15,768 bases of DNA from Hirudo medicinalis (Eukaryota > Annelida > Clitellata > Hirudinida > Hirudinidae). Below are positions 1 through 15,316 of the stretch, piece after piece. How positions within the stretch are numbered: the stretch's first letter is position 1; each line of letters begins with the position of its first letter. The stretch lies in the NCBI GenBank assembly GCA_011800805.1, contig MPNW01000331.1, positions 137,660 to 153,427 on the forward strand, in the 5' to 3' direction. A program made the translations under genes and the position numbers. The notes under the pieces were generated by a model. The model did not search any database, was not told where the DNA came from, and saw only the letters and a list, made by a program, of their open reading frames with translations.

Positions 1-126
1 TCTTGTTCTTGTTCTTGTTCTTGTTCTTGTTCTTGTTCTTGTTCTTGTTCTTGTTCTTGTTCTTGTTCTTGTTCTTGTTCTTGTTCTTGTTCTTGTTCTT
101 GTTCTTGTTCTTGTTCTTGTTCTTGT
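1..126. repeat. hexanucleotide microsatellite (TCTTGT)21
   Basis: There are 21 perfect uninterrupted copies of TCTTGT (ACAAGA on the minus strand), starting at the window edge, so the array may extend further. It lies downstream of the Sox gene. Confidence 0.98.
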
Positions 127-267
127 TGTTATTGTTTGGTGACAGATAAGCAAGAAAATAAGAGTCGATTGAATCAGATTTATGATTGATATGATTGACT
201 GACTTGTCAAATGATTGCTGCACATATTCAGGTCATCTTCATTACGCTTCATCACGTCTTGTAACAT

Positions 268-292
268 CATGTCACGTCATGTCATGTCATGT
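268..292. repeat. pentanucleotide array (CATGT)5
   Basis: There are five tandem units, CATGT CACGT CATGT CATGT CATGT, with one substitution. The rest of 127-519 shows no gene; an overlapping short plus-strand open frame (215-427) is an accident of these repeats. Confidence 0.85.
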
Positions 293-519
293 CATCCTTC
301 CACGTCAAAGCATGGATCCGAATGTCATGCGTTCCATTATCATCTCAAAAGCTTAGCATTCACTTACTTCTCAGCCGTTGATCTTACACCGCTTTTGAGC
401 CAGGATTATGGAGAGGCTGTTTGGTGAATAACGGCCGAAAATCTCGTGGTTTTTATCTCGAGACTAATATTTGATTTGTTTTACCCTAAAATGTTGGTCA
501 TATTTATCAGCTGATTGGA

Positions 520-525
520 TTTATT
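520..525 (-). terminator. candidate poly(A) signal of the Sox gene
   Basis: AATAAA on the minus strand lies about 370 nt after the Sox stop codon. It is the nearest canonical hexamer I found downstream, and an unseen variant signal closer to the stop is possible. Confidence 0.35.
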
Positions 526-891
526 TTCAACGAAACCTGCCTTTTTCTCATTCATTTGCTGTTAAACCATTTAGTTTCTAGCTCATGATGCTCAGTCACT
601 CATAAATATTTGTCAATTTTCTTAACCTGGATGTTTGATATTGCTTCGTCATTTATAAACTATTAGCAACTACTAAAGTATTTTCTTTCAATCGGCCACC
701 AATTTTATAATTCACGACAACAATTGTCGCTCGTTCAAATTCGTTCGAAATCGAAATAATTAAGCAAAATAAATTTTAAAATATTCCACAATGTGCGATT
801 TAAACCTAAAAAGATGACAAAAATATCTCCGTTGGACATTTTGGACACAATCCGAGTAGAGCGGAAGGACAAGGTAGAAAACGTGAGAAAT

Positions 892-2507
892 TCAACGAGG
901 AGCTTCGTTTGAAATTGTGCAACTGGGAGGTGCGTAGTAGGGACAGGACGAGTAGTCGAACATCGAATAATCGGTTAGAAAGGCATCTGACGAATAATGC
1001 TTCTGAGGCTCAGAAACTTCGTGGTCCTTGTTTTGTCCAATTTGTTGATCGTTTGTTGTTTGTTTGCTTGCTTCGACGATTTGTTGAAGTAAATGATTAC
1101 TTGGTTCATCAATTAGAATGCTGTCCAAACTGCCGAAACTCGATCTTCTAGAAGAGGTAGAAGAACAATTCGTTGACCCATCGACTCCTGAATCCTTGCT
1201 CACAGATCTTGAAATATTGTTTCTGAAATGTGAATTCTTGCTCATCTCGTCATCCGATTTAAAGGCGATCAAAGATCTGAGGCTCGATTCAATTTCAGAA
1301 GATGAAGTTAAAACTTGGCATTTAGATGCCGACCGATCGCGAAAAGAATCATCACGAGATGAAACAAGGTTTTCATCGGTCATACGATCTTCAGGTATTG
1401 AAACTCCAGAGCTAGGCTGTGCTTCACAATTGGGACTCGAATAAACGGGAATGTCTTCCAAGAAATGAACCCAATCATCGATGGCACACTTATCGATGCA
1501 GTGGCCCATCGGAATGTTGCCTTCTCTCGACACAAGTTTATTGCATTTAACAAGATCTTTCAGTGTCATAATTTTTTCGTTTTTCTTGTGTTCGAAGACT
1601 TCTAACGGAAAGTTTTTAAAGTGCTGTCGACCAAACAAATTCGGAAAACTCCACTGTGCGTCGGCTGAACGGAAGTGAGATGAAATAAAAGTATTCGAAG
1701 GTGAACAGCAAGGAATACCAGGAATACCAACTTGTTGCTCGCTTTCACAACTTCTTCGAGGCAGACTAAAATTTGAAGGAGAATGAAGGATTTTAGGGTA
1801 GGTGAGATCTGCACGAGGCAGATTATCCTTGTCGGTCTGTTGAGTGTTCAGTTCATTGTAAAAATTCGATGAGCTGTCGACATTTTGCTTCTGGGGAGAA
1901 TCACAGTTTGTGAATTGAAAATAATTTTCGTAAGAACGAAATCCGGTAAATCTGAGATCTCTCGAAGGAGAATGAAAAACGTTTTTAAGGTTTTCGAAAC
2001 CCGTGGTTGCACTTTTAAATCTTTGTTCATTTCGATCAAGATCTGAACAGAAACTTAAAATTATTTCAGGGTTTTCGGGTTGTGACGTCAAGTTATGTTT
2101 GCCTTTTTTCATGGGTAAATTCTGAGAAATTTCACAATCTTCTGCTGCAATTGCTTCCAAAAGATCATCTCCGAAAGTCCCAATATCTTCACTGCCAGCC
2201 AAATTTTCGAATTCTTCCAAGTGTCTGAGGAAACTTTCGATTTCAGTCTTGAAGTCGAAATCCTTAATTTCATGGGAGTTGCCAACGATTGATGGAGCCG
2301 AAGTTGGACTCGCCGGTTTATCGACATCAGCAGTTCCATCTTCATTGCTTTTGTCATTGCTCACTTTCCGGCTGTTGGTTTTGGATTTCCTCTTCTTTGG
2401 TTTGTATTTATACTCTGGAAATGTTGCTGAGTGAAGAACTTTGATGCGTTCAGCTTCTTTTACAAAAGGAATCCTTTCCTGATTTGTCATGTTCTTCCAC
2501 CTGTCTC
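892..2507 (-). CDS. Sox exon 2: second half of HMG box and long Ser-rich C-terminus
   Basis: The exon encodes residues 238-775. It starts after a pyrimidine-rich CAG acceptor at 2510-2508; the two bases GA complete the split Gly codon, followed by DRWKNM. Downstream there are a DSGVDGS motif at residues 676-682 and RRSS at 691-694, both typical of phosphorylation sites. The frame stays open for 538 codons, which in this AT-rich DNA strongly supports real coding. Confidence 0.92.
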
Positions 2508-4082
2508 CTGAAAAAAAATCAAATTTACTGAATAAGTGACCAAAGTTCACAAATCTTCGTTGAACTTAAGATTGTTCTCCAAACATTTCGAATTGGTCTA
2601 AAAAATAAACGTAATAAAAAACCACTACAACATGCTGAAATTTGAAGAAATTAAAAAGAGCAGGGCATTGGTCTGATTTCGTAAACTAGCAAAAGATCAT
2701 GGTTAAAATCTCAAGACTCTGGAGTTTTTGGTTCAGCAGCTAGACCTGAAGACATATTTCAATCTTAGCTTAAACTTTTAATACTTAGATTTCAAGCTTA
2801 TCTGCCAATTATTCAGAGAATTATTACAAACTTATAAATTCAATAGCATTTCTTTCCAATTTCGAATAGCAGCCACATTTCCTGTTTCTTCGAGAGCCCA
2901 CATTTGAATGTCTAAAAAACAGAGAGGAAATCTTGGAAAGACTTTCGCTTTCTTAAATATTTCATCTAATAAATCTTTTTGCAAAAGCGTCACATTTCTT
3001 GCTTGTCATTATATGGAAAATGTGCCTCTAAATCAGAAATATTTCGAAAACAGAGAAAGAAAAAGATGACCGAAGTTACAGATTTGAGGAAACAAAGAAT
3101 CGGACAAATATCGAGAATTTGCGCCAAAACAAAACGAGACATGAATAACGGTTTTATTATCAGTTGAATAAGCAGCTGGTAGAACAGACATTTTCTGGGT
3201 TTTGTTAAAAACATCCAATTTTTTCAAGTCTTTTAGGTTCGCTGAAGGGTGAAGATTTTTAACCAATCTATTATTATTATTAATATTATTTATTATTTAT
3301 TTTACACTTTACAATATTTAAAAAAAAGCATTGCAACGATGATAAGGATTTGTGACGTAGGAACACTAACCCAGAATCTTACTGAGGTCTGGGTTCCGAA
3401 CATGCGGCATGCATTTCGCTAACTTCTTTCTTTCTAACCTCGACCAAACCATGAATGCATTCATCGGCCTTCTGATGTGATCAGATTTCTTCGACTGATT
3501 TCGTTCGCCTTGATTTGACAGTTGTGCTGAAACAGAGTCAGTGGTGTTCTTTGTAGCTTGGAGTTGATTCGGCGGAAAATACTGGTTTTTGTCGAGGGTG
3601 GGGAAGGGAGGATTGGAAACTTCATTGAAGGGCAAATGAGATGTGCCGTCCTTTTCACTTCCATCAAAATGTTCTAGAGTATCTTGGCAAGAATTGTTAA
3701 GTTGCCCCACCGAAAGTTGATAGTCAAAAAATTGATCGGAGCAATTTCTAATCGGTTGTGAAAATGGTTCCGCATTCATGCTCGGCTCCTGAGTTGCATC
3801 AAAGAATGAACATTGTTTCTTGTAATCAGAATAGGTAGGAAAGTTTTTGTAGAAATTGTGATGGTACTTTTCCAACAAAGGAAGAGCGCTTTCCTCAAAA
3901 CTTTGGAACCCATCGCATCCGTTGTTTCCCAGGGACTGAGGACAGCTACTCAGTGGAAGATCAACTAAGTTCTGAATGTCGTCTGCTTCACCTTCGAAAT
4001 ATGTTCGGTTTAATTCAAAATTGAGTTCATTAAAGTTGTCTCGCATATCTTGAGCGTCCTTAGTTAAACTGCACACGTCCAT
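892..4082 (-). CDS. SOX HMG-box transcription factor, two exons
   Basis: This gene encodes a predicted nuclear, sequence-specific DNA-bending transcription factor of 775 aa. Exon 1 is 4082-3371 and exon 2 is 2507-892 (TGA at 894-892). The HMG box is at about residues 201-279: it opens with [14 protein letters not shown], continues through NPDLSKILG across the splice junction to DRWKNM and IPFVKEAER, and ends in [10 protein letters not shown], a basic tail that probably serves as a nuclear localisation signal. The donor (CTG G|GTTAGTG) and acceptor (TTTCAG|GAGACAGG) restore a continuous box. The N-terminus (about 200 aa) is acidic and rich in Asn, Gln and Phe. The C-terminus (about 495 aa) is Ser-rich and ends with a Tyr/Pro-rich stretch, YYAPPSC. 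The [17 protein letters not shown] and PFVxEAER signatures look most like group F or E, while SKILG-x-RWK-M-NQE recalls group D. Groups B and C usually lack an HMG intron. The Sox identity is certain; the subgroup is not, so no symbol is given. The start is the first ATG after an in-frame stop at 4172-4170. Confidence 0.93.
2508..3370 (-). other. Sox intron 1 (inside HMG box)
   Basis: This 863-bp AT-rich intron runs from GTTAGTG to TTTTTTTCAG. It contains an ATT-rich low-complexity tract near 3269-3303. I see no conserved coding segment in it; the short open frames around 2979-3266 are not supported. Confidence 0.85.
3269..3303. repeat. ATT-rich low-complexity tract
   Basis: Imperfect ATT/ATTT repeats inside Sox intron 1. 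Confidence 0.8.
3371..4082 (-). CDS. Sox exon 1: acidic N-terminus and first half of HMG box
   Basis: The exon encodes residues 1-237 plus the first base of codon 238. The ATG (4082-4080) follows a purine at -3 (AAG). The last 37 residues form helix 1 and the start of helix 2 of the HMG box. It ends at donor GTTAGT, phase 1. No coiled coil or leucine zipper is visible, unlike typical SoxD proteins. Confidence 0.9.
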
Positions 4083-5127
4083 CTTAACTAAACTGTAATT
4101 TCGCTTTCTAAAAAGAGCGAAAATTGCTCTTAACTCATTTATTTCTAATCCGTTTATGAAAGTCTTAGTTTAATTTCTGCTTTGTAAATCCAAGATCTAA
4201 ATAGTTTTCAACAGAGTTGCAGAAGAGACACTGAAGAACTAGCAGACCCTTTTTAACTCCCAGGACCACCACTACTGATTAATCATCAATGTGTTCAATG
4301 TCTTTCTGTCGCATCTCGTTCTCAGGGTTACCTTCACCAATTTCAGTTAATTAATTTTAAAAATCAGGTAATTAAGTTAGCAGTGAACAGTGGATAATTA
4401 AATAATCCAACCTAATGATTTTAAAATTTTATAAGACTTCTCTCTAAAAGATGATGAAGCAAGAGCATCCATAGTAATAATTGCGATGTTGTATACTAAT
4501 AACACGTGACTTGCGACAAATGTGGGTTTTAAAATCAAATATTTCCGAGCAAATGCAAAAGTCAAAGTAAAGGAATTATAATCAGTTGCATAAAAACAAA
4601 GCGTATCTTGAGATAGAAGAGAGGACGTCCTTGAGCTGAACGGTGCTCTTTGGTATCTGTCAAAGGAATTTCAATCCCAGATGTAACCTCGAAGGAGTTT
4701 TTCTTGAAAGCTAACTACTGAATTTGTTCAAAATATTACGAACGTGACACAGAGGACATGCGACACGTCGAAGGACATTAAGTCACGTCCGTATTCGCAA
4801 CATTGAACACTTCCCGGTTGGTTTTTTTGCGGCATCTTCTACTTTTTCTCCCTTGATGCATAGCACCACCCCTCCTAATATAAACAATTTTAACTTTTGC
4901 TTTACTAATTTCAAAGTTCAGTTCTTTATTAAGATATTAAAAGTGGACCTAGATGTTAGGCCTGTCGGGAGTCTGCCGTCACCTCCAAACATTAAAGTAT
5001 TTAATGACATAAAATAAGAAATATCTCAGCATCAAGCTACCCAAACTTGAACGAAGCCAAGAGATGCCATCGAAACTTAACGAACGCGTCAGTGAGCACG
5101 CTCTACTGCAGGTTCTCAGCCAAACCT

Positions 5128-5144
5128 ACCCACTGCCTGTGGGT
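5128..5144. other. hairpin in a GC-rich island
   Basis: ACCCAC-TGCCT-GTGGGT forms a 6-bp perfect stem with a 5-nt loop. It sits in a locally GC-rich stretch (about 5040-5170) surrounded by AT-rich DNA. No RNA family was recognised. Confidence 0.4.
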
Positions 5145-5690
5145 GCTAAATTCCCGTGGATTATCCTAAACGACACTCAACACAATTTCACTTTATTAGT
5201 TTCTTCCAATATCAAAAAAAGTTCACAAGGGCATTAGAGTAGAACAGCCTGAGACACATCAGCACGTCAGGTGTGTCTGGACGCGCAAAATGCCGACTAA
5301 AAAGATGACGCACGGTAAAAAAAATCTTGTTGCTCAAAGAAATTAACGGATACAAAGAACTACGAGCAACATTAAGAGCAATAAATAATACAAATAACTT
5401 TGTAACATAAGGCTGCCTCGCATTCATTAGTGTCCCGTCCTGAGGCAGCAACAAGAAACATTCTCAAGGGGATGAACACAATACAATCATATTTGAGGGG
5501 ACAAACACAAAACAATCATTTACACGATTCTAAATCACCTTACATCATCGTCATCGTCATCACCATTGTTCAAACTCTCAGAAACAACGTTCAAACAAGG
5601 TTTTGTGAATCTCAGGAAATGGCAAAGAATTACAAACAAGGTTCAGGAAATTAAAACTTAATTAACAGGTGAATTGCAAACAAGGAAAAG

Positions 5691-5714
5691 GTCGTAAGGC
5701 AGAGTGCCTTCGAC
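5691..5714. other. 10-bp hairpin with a triloop
   Basis: GTCG-T-AAGGCA / GAG / TGCCTTCGAC pairs over 10 bp with one bulged T and a 3-nt loop. Its function is unknown; it may be a remnant of a small inverted-repeat element. Confidence 0.5.
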
Positions 5715-6329
5715 AACAGATCCGGAAATTCAACTGTTTTTGAACGACATTGAAATAACAAGTCAGTATTGTCAGTGACAAGTCACCCATCCAAATGCTT
5801 TACTATGGAATACTTGTGATCAAGAAATAATCAATTATCATGGTTGTTTTCATTCATTAAACAAAATCTTTTTAGTCGAAACGTGCAATGGCTTTCTTGG
5901 AACATAAACAAAACAAATAACATCGAACCACGTTGTCAGTCAAATGAATTTTAAAATTATCAAACAAATTACAATAAAATTGTTTTGCCACTGCTCCTTA
6001 TTCTCAAAGTTGACATTACAAAACCTTTGCTTGTGAAGCACGTGAGGACTCTAATCAGTCAATCAGAGATGGGAAGTTGATAATTCAAAAACAAAAAAAG
6101 ATCAGAAAGAGCGAAGACGGGAACTTCTCGTCTCCGTGCGACCGTCCCTGGATTACCATTCTTGGAATGTACGTGCTTCATAAAGTAGATAACAGCTTTA
6201 CTAAAACAAAATGCTTTAACAGGGTCACATGTTTTGGCCTTATTTCGAAAGCAAATTAAGCAAACATTCAAAACAATTGCCGTTTAAAACATTCATTCCG
6301 TTCGGCCCTGAAAAGATTGTTCCGATAAA

Positions 6330-6608
6330 ATGTATCATACCTCGTCATCGTCGATAAGTGACATTAGGATTCGAATAATATTTCACGAAGACGAAGAAAC
6401 CCATCGTCGCCGAAGAGAATCACGAGGCCCGAAGCCCAAGAAATGTGTAAACGAAGACGACGACAAACGACAGAACGAGTCAAATATTGTTTTGTTTCTG
6501 GTTCCGGATTGTACGACCATCATCGCAGTCGTCGCCTTCACAACCGCCGTCATAATTGCGTCGAAAATCAAGAAGAATCAAGAAATAACAGTAAATCTGT
6601 TAAATTAA
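6330..6608 (+). CDS. hypothetical small membrane protein ORF (92 aa)
   Basis: This is an unrecognised plus-strand ORF. Residues 1-50 are Ser-rich, then very charged (EDEETHRRRRE, DDDKRQ). Residues of about 52-80 form a hydrophobic stretch that could span a membrane (VLFLV and IIAVVAFTTAVIIA), followed by a basic end, KIKK. An AATAAA lies 38 nt after the stop, and local base composition is richer in GC than the flanks. It would converge on the KDM4 3' end. Upstream exons may exist: a GC-richer patch at 6105-6170 ends in a good GTACGT donor. It could equally be noncoding. No homologue is recognised. Confidence 0.25.
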   Translation: MYHTSSSSISDIRIRIIFHEDEETHRRRRESRGPKPKKCVNEDDDKRQNESNIVLFLVPDCTTIIAVVAFTTAVIIASKIKKNQEITVNLLN

Positions 6609-6645
6609 ACTAGAAAACAATTTGCTGCCTGGCCCTGTTAAAAGC

Positions 6646-6651
6646 AATAAA
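6646..6651 (+). terminator. candidate plus-strand poly(A) signal
   Basis: AATAAA lies 38 nt after the stop of the 6330-6608 ORF. This is meaningful only if that ORF is a gene. Confidence 0.25.
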
Positions 6652-6807
6652 AATGGAACAAAACCAGTTGCTTTCAAACAAAGAACACAAGAAAGAATAT
6701 TTGTAACTGCTAACAATAACAATAATAAGCTTGCCTCTGAACTTTGAATATTTGAAGAAAAAAAACGAATTTACTTTCACAAATAATCAATCAGCCAAAT
6801 AATCCTT

Positions 6808-6813
6808 TTTAAT
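6808..6813 (-). terminator. candidate KDM4 poly(A) signal (ATTAAA)
   Basis: Minus-strand ATTAAA, the common variant signal, lies about 115 nt after the KDM4 stop codon. No AATAAA was seen nearby on that strand. Confidence 0.45.
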
Positions 6814-6925
6814 AAGGTTTAAATAACGACACCTGCTCATAATCGTACGACTTACGAATTTTGAGACGCCACGAAAACACGCTTCCGACCGAAAGCGCGC
6901 GAACGACGAAACGCGACGACCGCGG

Positions 6926-11146
<4,221 letters not shown>

Positions 11147-12344
11147 AATAGAACTGGCTGCCTGATCAGCTGAATGAATGATCAAAAAATTAATGAAGGC
11201 ATTATTTCAGTTTACAACGCAATTCAAAAGAATAACTAATAAAAGCACGAGGTTCCGTGTAAAATGTAAATATTCCTCTGTATAATGATGGTTTTTAACC
11301 TCAAAGTTGAACAAAAATTGGCGCAAAACTCATCTGGCCACTGGAGACACAACCGTAGATAAGACAAAACATTAGATAGAGTTCAAAAAGAGATGCTCAT
11401 ATCTTAATGTGATAAAAAATCAAAGAAGAGATTCCGTTTAATTTCATAACATTCACAAAGTTGTTGAAAAATGTATTTCAAATGGATGGAATTAAGATAT
11501 TTGCAAAAGCTTGAAATCGGGTTACCTCCGATTCAACGTATTTTATCAAAAAAAATTCATTACCTTTTTTCTAGTTTTTGGTATTGAAAAGGTAAAACAA
11601 TTTCCACTCATATTTTTAATTAAGCAAATAAGCATTAGAAAATGCTTTAAAATAACGAATAATTAAAGGTTATTATAAATCTGTCTTGATTAAATTGGCT
11701 TTTCTGTTATAAGCTACATAATTGTAAATTTCCTCAAGGTTGATTCAATCATGTTATGGAAGTTCATGGGAAAATGGTTTAAATGTCCGCACCGTAAGTT
11801 CGAAAATATTTAATGGAACATCCTAAAAAGATACAATAGCTTACAACTTTATAATAACAAGAACAAAAACATCAGCTTCCCAAATGGTTATCATTAAAAA
11901 AACTTAAACATAATAATTGCAAAAGCAGGTCCCATGCAAAAATACATACACAAAGCATACGGCCACAAATGGTAATCCGTTAGGACTAGCGACAAGACAT
12001 CACAAAACACTAAAACAATTATTATATATAAAAAACTGCTTATTAAACCAACTTGATGAATGTATGATAGAATTATTCGATGAAACGTCAAAAGTGTTCA
12101 ATCGAAACTTCAATTACAAGACCACCAAACGATCAAAACCATAAAAAGCATCATGGCGTCGCCAACACACTGTATTAAACATTTTTATAAAAACATTGAA
12201 AGTTTTCTTTGAAAGGTCTAGATTACATTTTAACTTCGAATTCCACAAGTTTGACCTAAATCAAACTAGTACTTTAGTGCCAATGTATATTACTCAATAT
12301 CGAAAAGACACTATAAATAAATTTTATTTCACGAAAAGGCTTTG

Positions 12345-12394
12345 TATTATATATATATACCATATATATTTATATATCAATTATATATATATAA
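12345..12394. repeat. imperfect AT dinucleotide microsatellite
   Basis: TA/AT tracts interrupted by a few other bases; they abut the first copy of the 61-bp direct repeat. Confidence 0.9.
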
Positions 12395-12453
12395 TGCGGA
12401 GCTATTGCGATACTCGCCACATTGATTGATTGTGGTAATGTAGTAATGAATGG
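12393..12453. repeat. 61-bp direct repeat, copy 1
   Basis: It starts AATGCGGAGCTATTGCG and ends AGTAATGAATGG. It is identical to copy 2 except for one base (T/A). It is flanked by AT microsatellites on both sides and contains an inverted CCACA...TGTGG. Confidence 0.97.
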
Positions 12454-12455
12454 AA

Positions 12456-12473
12456 ATATATATATATATATAT
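12456..12473. repeat. (AT)9 microsatellite
   Basis: A perfect AT dinucleotide run directly after direct-repeat copy 1; it is absent after copy 2. Confidence 0.95.
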
Positions 12474-12659
12474 GGTAACTATGACAAGTTCCAAGTCAGC
12501 ACCGGAAGTATAAAATCGCAGACGGAGCATCCAAAACTCTACGTTAAACCATAACAAACCAAGTTACAACTTAAGTTATAGCGACTAAGCTTGCTTACTT
12601 AAGCGTTATCAAAACACTCTTCTTTAACTCCTTACTCAAACATCCATAACAAGCATTAA

Positions 12660-12720
12660 AATGCGGAGCTATTGCGATACTCGCCACATTGATTGATTGT
12701 GGTAATGAAGTAATGAATGG
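12660..12720. repeat. 61-bp direct repeat, copy 2
   Basis: Second copy, 267 bp from the first, with 60 of 61 bases identical. The 206 bp between the copies are not repeated elsewhere in the window. Confidence 0.97.
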
Positions 12721-12934
12721 TCACTTTTAATCTGCATAAATAATTTGAAAACTTTGAAACTGGATGCGAAGCATATATTTTCGAGGCACTACATATATTT
12801 TCAGCAAAGAATAGGAAGGTAGTCAGCCCTACTTCCACTCCCAATTTTCCTAATTCTTGCAAAAAAAAAATCAATTAAATTTGATTGGAAGCAATTAGGC
12901 AACACTCACTATCTCCTGAAAATGCAGATTATTT

Positions 12935-12940
12935 TTTATT
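12935..12940 (-). terminator. candidate PEBP poly(A) signal
   Basis: Minus-strand AATAAA lies about 185 nt after the PEBP stop codon. Confidence 0.5.
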
Positions 12941-13123
12941 CAAAAAATCTTTCAATACTTGAATTAGATGTGATTACGGGTTGAAAGATTAATAAACACA
13001 AAAAATTACTGTCTGGTACACAATTGAAACAGAATTTGCAAAGGTAAACATAAGTCATAACATTCAAAAACTTAATTTAGTTGTTTATAATTGATAGGTG
13101 GATCATTATATTCGCGATTATTC

Positions 13124-14333
<1,210 letters not shown>

Positions 14334-15316
14334 ATCGTTTGTTGAAGAACTTGATTTTTAATAATCTACCTGAAATTAAAAGTATAGCAACTTGAACCGT
14401 CCAAACTAATGCCAACAACCTAAAACACCATAAGGAAAGCCTCCTACTTTCTTTACGGCTCCTACATGCTATAGAACCGTTTGCTCAGATTAACAACATA
14501 CGGTGCATTTTTAAGTAAAACACATTGTGTACAAAATCCATTTTTGTCTAATTTCTATGGTACCAAACTTGTTTAAAAAATTGGCATCCCCATTTCATTG
14601 TAATGAAACATACATTAATATTAGTGGTTCAAAATTTTACGAGAGATCACACATTGAAATACTATCATAAAACTCCGTCTACAAAACTAAACAAATAAAA
14701 TGTGTGAGTGACATAATCGACAGCCTTTCTCATCAGCTGGAATCTAAAACTCTGTCAACCTTAATCTATTAAAGTGTTAATTAAAAATGATTCATAAACA
14801 GTTTATTAGCTGGTTAGCCATTTCTTGGACATTTGACCCCTTATCGCACCATAGGTATGTGAGGGAGAATTACACCATGTGGGGCTCCTGGACTACTAGT
14901 GTACCTTGTTCACCTAAATCACTTTCGGCGCCGAAACCGAAGCCAAATTTCGGTCGGTCTCTAGACTATAATGAATACAAGTACAACGAAAACTCTTCTA
15001 AGTGTACTAAGTTAACCAGATTAAGGAACAATTCTCAGAGCACAATGGTTTGAGTTGAAAGATATCACGTATTGATTGAGCTTGTTTTGAAGTCTGCAAT
15101 TGAAAAGGGCATTAATTCCTAAAATTGTTAGGTGAAGGAGGGCCATATAAGTGGTTAACAAGAAGCGCCTCTGACGCTATGCATATGGCGCTGTATAAAT
15201 GAACTACATTTACACTTGCACTTACATTGACATTTGTGTCAATTTGTTCGTCCATATCTTTAAGATATGTTTCACGTACTCGCCTAATTAATATCAATGC
15301 CGTTAACAACTCATAC
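14334..15316. other. spacer between hAT-like exon and PEBP gene
   Basis: No recognisable gene. A plus-strand open frame at 14787-15053 and a minus-strand frame at 15112-15321 have no family signature. It probably holds the PEBP promoter. Confidence 0.5.

Larger units (their letters stand above)
4083..6329. other. Sox upstream intergenic region
   Basis: This spacer separates the Sox start from the candidate small ORF and the KDM4 3' end, and probably holds the Sox promoter and enhancers. A minus-strand TATAAAA lies at 4433-4428, about 350 nt before the ATG (weak TATA candidate). CACGTG E-boxes occur at 4503-4508 and 6039-6044. A 6-bp inverted repeat (AAGAGC/GCTCTT) sits about 30 nt before the ATG in the presumed 5' UTR. 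A relatively GC-rich stretch at about 5040-5170 and a hairpin at 5691-5714 are listed separately. I found no convincing coding exon; the short open frames at 5212-5654 and 6059-6271 lack homology or support. Confidence 0.6.
11147..12934. other. intergenic region between PEBP gene and KDM4
   Basis: This is AT-rich sequence with no supported gene. It includes the KDM4 promoter side (near 11147), AT microsatellites at about 12345-12394 and 12456-12473, and two copies of a 61-bp direct repeat. Short open frames at 11894-12429 and 12656-12874 look random. Confidence 0.6.

Noticed and set aside
4741..4790. Similarity between CGTGACAC...GACATGCGAC here and near 9291-9320
   Set aside because: The match is short and broken. 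It could be chance or a degenerate repeat, and it was not supported further.
5430..5654. 74-aa plus-strand ORF upstream of Sox
   Set aside because: Low-complexity Asn/Gln/Thr composition from ACAA-rich DNA, with no recognised family.
14787..15053. 88-aa plus-strand ORF
   Set aside because: No domain, no repeat of family motifs and no clear signals; compatible with chance.
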